NCBI RefSeq assembly: GCF_020379485.1
Contig: NW_026016915.1
Location: 89,666-153,665, forward strand
DNA from: Brassica napus
Lineage: Eukaryota > Streptophyta > Magnoliopsida > Brassicales > Brassicaceae
DNA: 64,000 nucleotides
Direction of reading: 5' to 3'
Of the stretch, positions 57,910 through 64,000 are shown one piece after another. Made by a program: the position numbers and the translations under genes. Positions within the stretch are counted from its first letter, which is position 1; each line of letters opens with the position of its first letter. Under the pieces are notes generated by a model. It was not told where the DNA came from, did no database searches, and saw nothing but the letters and a program-made list of their open reading frames with translations.

Positions 57910-60900
57910 ATGGTTTACACGATTTCAGGCGTACGTTTCCCTCACCTCCCATCCATCAAGAAGAGCTCCTCTCTCCCGAGTTTCAACGACGATCGGAGAA
58001 CCAACGCCGTCACCTTCTCTCTGAGGAAAGACACTCGCTCCTCCTCTGGTACTCCTCCTCCATCCATCCATTCTCTTATTTCCTTATACTGCACGCGTTT
58101 CGAGATTTGGTGATTCTCATGGAGTCAATGTGTGGATTTGGTCTCCTAATGTGATTTGGTGTAGGTAAAATCTTTGCTCGGAAGCCATCTTATGATTCTG
58201 AATCTTCTTCAATAGCTACCACTGCGTCTGAGAATCTCGGTAGCCATCAGAGTGACAGCTCTTCAGCAGAAACTCAGGAAACTCTCTCTGAAGTAACTCA
58301 GGTTTGTTGTTTTTGTCTGACTACTTGGTTTTCTAACTATGTACTTATTATACTTATGTTGTGTTGTTTATGTGTAGTTGTGTTATCCCTCTGTTTAATT
58401 TGTCATGAATAAACCATTTGTGATGGGGTGAAGATTCTATTTCATGTTCTGTTTTTGCTTGGTGATGGCATTTTTGTGTGAGAGAGAGAAAAAAAAAACA
58501 TTTTTACTGGATTAAGATGTTAATGTCTTTGGTCCTGGTGCTCTGTTTGGCTTGGCTTTCTGTTTACTGTACTCAGATGCATAAATTTGTGTTTTTTTTT
58601 TCTGGATCATGAATCAAACATCCTCTCTGTTTCAGTTTCTCCGTTGGCTGCTAGTTATTGTGTATTATCACATTTGAAGCTATATGTATTCAACCAAAAA
58701 CGAACTTGGAGGATCTTTCCTGCTCCATTACGTATTCATCTGTTATATAACTTATATTATTTCAAGAATCTCTTATAAAATCTCTCTGACTCTTGGATGA
58801 TATTCTTCTTTCAGTGCACTTACATGGTTTCTTGCATTTATCATTTCTCACCTTTTATTATTAGGTACATGACGATGTAGATGCCCAGAAAGCTGAGACA
58901 GAGGGACAAGAACAAACATCTGCACTTTCAACATCTGGAGGCCAGAGTTATAAAGAAAATATTGCAAGTATGTCAGAGTCTGTCGAACAAAAAGTTGTAC
59001 AGAGGAAGATCCCACCTCCTGGAGATGGGAAAAAAATCTATGACATTGATCCTATGTTGAAGAGTTATGATGGTCATCTTGATTATCGGTAAACAATCTA
59101 TTATATACCTTTACTTGTTTGTAAACAATCCCATTATTGTTTTCATGCCGTTGCAGATATGGGCAGTACATAAAACTGCGTGAAGAAATCCACAAGAATG
59201 AAGGTGGACTAGAGGCATTTTCTCGTGGTTACGAAATATTTGGTTTCACTCGAAGGTAAACATCGTTTTGATATATTCAAGTGCTGTTTCAATAGCTTTA
59301 ATAGTTCCTACTATTGCAGCACGCTAGGCACGGTAAAAGTTTAGTAAATACTCTACAGATAGTTGGTATTGCAGTTGCTAATTGTTATTCACTGCTTTGC
59401 TAGCGCCACTGGTATCACTTACCGGGAATGGGCACCAGGAGCTAAGGTTTGTTTTTTTATCTCAATTCTCAAAGTAAAAGAATTTGTCACATTTTTTTTT
59501 CGGTCATTAGAGTTTCAGATGCAACTTTTCATACCTGAAAAGAATAGAATCATGGATTGGAACTCATGCAACACCTCATGAATGAAAGTAGAGTAGGGCC
59601 CTGTTGTGACATCGGTTTTGTCCATTGAATATATTCTAATTACTGTTTTTATCTAACAAATCGTTTGGCCAATTTTTCCTTCCCCAGGCAGCATCACTGA
59701 TTGGAGATTTTAATAACTGGAATTCCAAAGCTGATGTCATGACTCGGGTATGCTGTTACTTTTAACTTCCATGTGAGCTGATAGTTAAGCTAGTAGCTAA
59801 ATTTTACTACAAAATGTCTTTTTGGAAGCATGCTTTACTCTGTTATTGGTCTGTTCCTTTCTGGGATTTTGATCTAAGACAGTCTTTTCAATGAAATTTT
59901 GAGCAGAACGAGTATGGTGTGTGGGAAATATTTCTGCCGAATGATGCTGATGGCTCGCCAGCAATTCCCCATGGCTCCCGCGTGAAGGTAACATGTTTAT
60001 AGTTTTCAAGTCACTGGTCAGATGTGTAACATTTTTGATCCATTTACAACTTACTGCTGCTACACCATTTATTTGCAGTTGTGAGAAAATATAGAAAAAC
60101 ATCTTATTTACAACAGACAACTAGACAGCTTATATTCCAGAGTGAACTTTTAGAGTGATGACTTGTAGTGCATTTCCAATGATCTCATGCGAATATATAT
60201 ATATATTGGAAGAGAATTAGTAGTGTGCTACATGTATCCTTTTGGAGTAGCATACAAGTTTTCAGCTTTGTAACTCTTTTTATTTCATGTGTTGGTAGAT
60301 TCGCATGGATACCCCATCTGGTATTAAAGACTCCATTCCAGCTTGGATCAAGTACTCTGTTCAGGCACCAGGGGATATCCCATACGATGGAGTATATTAT
60401 GACCCTGCTGAGGAGGTACAAGCCAGTACTCACTTTACCTTCTCATTTGTTTTAGTGTTTTTGTAGAGATGATCTGAACTCTTCAAGTTGTAGATATCCA
60501 ATATAGAACATTATATTTAGTATCCAACTCACAACTGGTTTCCAGCATTAACGATGTGTATACATTTGTTCCAGGACAAATATGTATTCAAACATCCTCG
60601 TCCAAGGAAGCCCACATCACTGCGCATATATGAATCACATGTTGGAATGAGTAGTACGGTCCGTTTCCTTCCTTTTTTCTTGGAATGATAATCACTTCGA
60701 TATGTATTAAAATAAATATTAATTGGTAATGTAATCTTTTATCTGCAGGAACCAATGATAAATACATATGCCAACTTTAGAGATGATGTACTCCCCCGTA
60801 TAAAAAAGCTAGGCTACAATGCAGTTCAGATAATGGCCATTCAAGAGCATTCCTACTATGCCAGCTTTGGGTATCTTCCTATTCCAGATATAGCTCGTCT

Positions 60901-63002
60901 ATTTACCTATCATCCAACGCCTTCCTGTTATAACCTTTTGTTAAGCTAATGAATGTGACTTTGCTACATGCAATGCAGGTATCATGTGACAAACTTTTTC
61001 GCTCCTAGCAGCCGCTTTGGAACACCTGATGACCTTAAATCTTTGATAGACAAAGCTCATGAACTGGGCTTGGTTGTTCTGATGGATATTGTGCACAGGT
61101 ATTGGCCTCCCGTTAACAATTCTCCAGAATCATCTTCCATCAGATACTTAGTCTTGTCGTCGAATCAATTAAAAATGGATAATCACCATTGTCTAAATTA
61201 AACCAGCCATGCTTCAAAAACACACTGGATGGTCTGATGAACATGTTTGATGGCACTGATGGTCAGTACTTCCACTCTGGAGAGCGGGGTTACCATTGGA
61301 TGTGGGATTCTCGTCTTTTCAACTACGGAAGCTGGGAGGTATCTCTCTCTAGAGTCGATATATTGTAATATTAATGGGAAAATCTTCTGAGTGTACCACC
61401 ATGTTAGTTAGACACGTCTGTCTCCAAGTTAATTTATTTTCCTTGTCAATTAAGGTACTTCGATATCTTCTGTCCAACGCGAGATGGTGGCTGGAAGAAT
61501 ACAAGTTCGATGGGTTCAGATTTGATGGCGTGACTTCTATGATGTACACTCATCATGGACTGCAGGTAATACTTTTGCATGTCATACAAATATGCTGATG
61601 CTAAATGTATGGCTTTCTGCAATCTAACTGCCCTTGTTTGTGGCAGGTGGAATTTACTGGGAATTACAATGAGTACTTTGGATATTCAACTGATGTTGAC
61701 GCTGTGGTCTATCTAATGTTGGTGAACGATATGATTCATGGGCTATACCCTGAGGCTATTGTTGTCGGCGAAGATGTAAGTCTTATGCACTTACGTTTTA
61801 GTGTGAAAACTAAATTATCCCTGAAACCTCCATTGCATTCTCTCGTTACAGGTTAGCGGGGATGCCAGCCTTTTGTATTCCGGTGGAAGACGGTGGTGTG
61901 GGTTTTGACTACCGTCTCCACATGGCAGTGGCTGATAAATGGATTGAGCTTCTCAAGTATGTCCTCATGAAATCTTTGCAGGAATGAATCAAATTGATCT
62001 CATTTCGTGTGTTGTAATATTCTGTAGGAAGAGAGACGAGGACTGGCAGGTTGGTGATATAGTTTTCACGCTTACCAACAGAAGGTGGGCGAGACAGAAA
62101 TGTGTCGTCTATGCGGAAAGTCATGATCAAGCCCTTGTTGGAGACAAAACGATTGCGTTCTGGCTCATGGACAAGGTACTAATAACATCTTAACTCTCTT
62201 GGAACTCTTTTGACTCTATCTTTTGTCTTTTATAGGACATGTATGATTTCATGGCGGTGGACAAACAGGCCACACCACGTGTAGACCGCGGGATCGCCTT
62301 ACACAAAATGATACGGCTCATTACAATGGGACTAGGTGGAGAAGGATACCTCAACTTCATGGGAAACGAGTTCGGACACCCTGAATGGATCGACTTCCCA
62401 GGACTGACCAGCACCTTCCTGATGGCAGAGTCATCCCCGGGAACAACGGTAGCTACGATAAATGCCGGCGCAGGGTGATCTGGAGATGCAGAGTATCTTA
62501 GATACCACGGATGCAAGAGTTTGATCGGGCGATGTGCAACATCTCGAGGAGAAGTACGGTTCATGACTTCAGAGCATCAGTACATATCCCGCAAGGATGA
62601 AGGAGATAGAGTCATTGTGTTTGAGAAGGGTAGCTTGGTGTTTGTCTTCAACTTCCACTGGACCAACAGCTACTCTGACTACCGTATCGGTTGTTCTGTT
62701 CCCGGAAAGTACAAGATAGTTTTGGACTCGGATGATTCTTTATTCGGTGGTTTCACTCGGCTAGATGACTCCGCTGAGTTCTTCACCTCTGTAAGAACAT
62801 TAACTAAACAAGAACGAGAGATAAAACTCATTTTCAATAAAAGAGAAACTGACTGTTTGTTATGCAGGATGGAAGGTACGACGATAGGCCTTGCTCCTTA
62901 ATGGTGTATGCACCGTGCAGAACCGCTGTAGTTTACGCTGCAGTAGATGGTGATGAAGATTCTTCTCTGGTGCCCATAAGCCTTGTGCCTGACGATGTTT
63001 AG
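57910..63002 (+). CDS. SBE2.1: Starch branching enzyme 2.1 (class II), with clustered indels
   Basis: Eighteen exons: 57910-58048, 58165-58301, 58865-59088, 59157-59255, 59404-59446, 59688-59747, 59907-59987, 60299-60415, 60575-60658, 60749-60870, 60979-61098, 61207-61338, 61455-61565, 61647-61775, 61852-61956, 62028-62175, 62236-62790, 62868-63002. The start [14 protein letters not shown] is a plastid transit peptide as in AT2G36390. A CBM48 module ([20 protein letters not shown]) precedes the GH13 catalytic barrel: [21 protein letters not shown] (nucleophile Asp), VVGEDV (acid/base Glu), [12 protein letters not shown]. The enzyme makes alpha-1,6 branches in amylopectin in plastids. Exons 1-11 are clean, but exon 12 lacks one A (about 61,214), exon 15 has one G too many (about 61,859), and exon 17 has about six indels between 62,399 and 62,563. 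As written the gene cannot give a full-length protein. Confidence 0.92.
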
Positions 63003-63096
63003 GAGTAAGAGAATAGCGTCTAAGTTTGCCTACTGTAAGCTTCTTTGTACTACGAAGATTTATTTCTTATCTCCTTTTTAGTTTCTTGCAGTATTA

Positions 63097-64000
63097 TCAA
63101 TACTATTAAAAGAGAAGGAGTTTTAATAAAAATCACTTAAAAAGTTGTTTGGACCATTTCATTAAACTAAAATATTTTGGTCTTACATTATTAGACAAAA
63201 CAATATGTTGCCTTAAATTTCTCTAACAATCATTTAGTCAAATTTTTATTTATTGGACCCATATCTTTTTGTAAACAAAAAGATTAGATCATATATATAC
63301 GATAATATAAATTTGGGTTCACGAAATATTATCACATACACTTTATTATATTTTTCTTAAATATGTCTCATTAACTTCATAATTAAAAATAAGTTTAAAA
63401 ATGATATATTATGTTAATTTTATTTATTGATAATAACAATTAATATTTAAGATAAGTTTAAAATTATCAAAAACCCAACAAATCTTTTTTTAGTGCTCAA
63501 CAAAAAACCTACAACTCTATACTGTTAAATAGCCCAAAACCTCTCAAATAAATTTTAAGTTTCACCAACTAATCAAAAGTAACTTTTTAAAATGCACAAA
63601 GATATAATGAAATGTGAGATTTGGGCATTCGGGTCTTCGGGTCAAATATAAATCGGTTTTTTTCAGGTCCAAGTTCTTTGGGTCTTGGCATTATATCCAA
63701 CTAGGTATTTGAATATATTTTTTTGTTAAGATTTGTTTCTTTTAGTTCCATGGGTAAGTTGAGTCAATATTCAAGTATTTGTAAAATTTACTATGTAATT
63801 GGCTACGTAATGAGTCTAGCTCGGTTCGAGTATTTAGGACAAAAAATCTAAAGAACCTAAAAGCCAAAAAAAATCACAAAACACGAGAAATACTCAAAAA
63901 TCAAAACATATACCAAAAAATAACTAAATATCTAAAAAGACCAAACATCTACCCGAGAAGCCAAAAACTATCCAATATTTAAATATATAATAATTTTATA
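63097..64000 (+). mobile_element. Helitron 5' end, truncated by the window
   Basis: Begins TCAATACTATTAAAAGAGAA after A (63096), the recurrent 5' terminus of Brassicaceae Helitrons. It starts 94 bases after the SBE2.1 stop codon, probably inside or at the edge of its 3' UTR. The rest is AT-rich with no coding frame. GGGCATTCGGGTCTTCGGGT at about 63,625 may belong to a further insertion. The 3' end is not in view. Confidence 0.7.

Overview
This is plant nuclear DNA from a Brassicaceae species, most likely Brassica or a close relative. Its recognisable single-copy genes match, in order and orientation as far as I recall, the Arabidopsis thaliana chromosome 2 segment AT2G36290 to AT2G36390. Introns are GT-AG with one GC-AG exception, intergenic DNA is very AT-rich, and it holds Brassicaceae-type Helitrons, PIF/Harbinger (Tourist), hAT and Stowaway elements. 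Gene identities come from remembered family sequences; no search was run.

Layout. 1-1,032 (-): 5' part of an alpha/beta hydrolase (AT2G36290-like). 6,523-7,293 (-): YIP1-family membrane protein (AT2G36300-like). 8,608-8,823 (-): LITTLE ZIPPER gene ZPR4, then about 7.8 kb of intergenic DNA with two MITEs. 17,423-19,249 (-): uridine nucleosidase URH1. 20,939-23,499 (+): replication protein A 70 kDa-like gene with one apparent frameshift, not part of the Arabidopsis order, followed by a Helitron 3' end. 26,714-28,247: PIF/Harbinger element with transposase remnants. 28,847-29,332 (+): A20/AN1 stress-associated protein SAP4. 33,882-34,978 (+): CASP-like protein CASPL4A3. 37,608-40,748 (+): AGCVIII kinase of the KIPK group. 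41,196-44,738 (-): kelch-repeat protein. 45,336-54,341 (-): intact RPP8/HRT-type CC-NBS-LRR gene whose second coding intron has grown to 6.1 kb by nested transposons. 55,838-57,436: Helitron with a 623-bp internal tandem duplication. 57,910-63,002 (+): starch branching enzyme SBE2.1 with a cluster of small indels in its 3' half. 63,097-end: the start of another Helitron.

Compared with Arabidopsis, the segment lacks recognisable counterparts of RCE1 (AT2G36305), AT2G36340, AT2G36370 and AT2G36380, and has gained the RPA-like and NLR genes. This fits fractionation after the Brassica whole-genome triplication.

The genes do not form one pathway. They are independent plant genes (shoot-meristem HD-ZIPIII regulation, nucleoside salvage, stress response, membrane scaffolding, AGC kinase signalling, disease resistance, starch synthesis). 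I found no operon-like or CRISPR-like system. The most useful observations are the transposon-swollen NLR intron, the homopolymer-type frameshifts in three genes, and several well-delimited transposons with readable target-site duplications.
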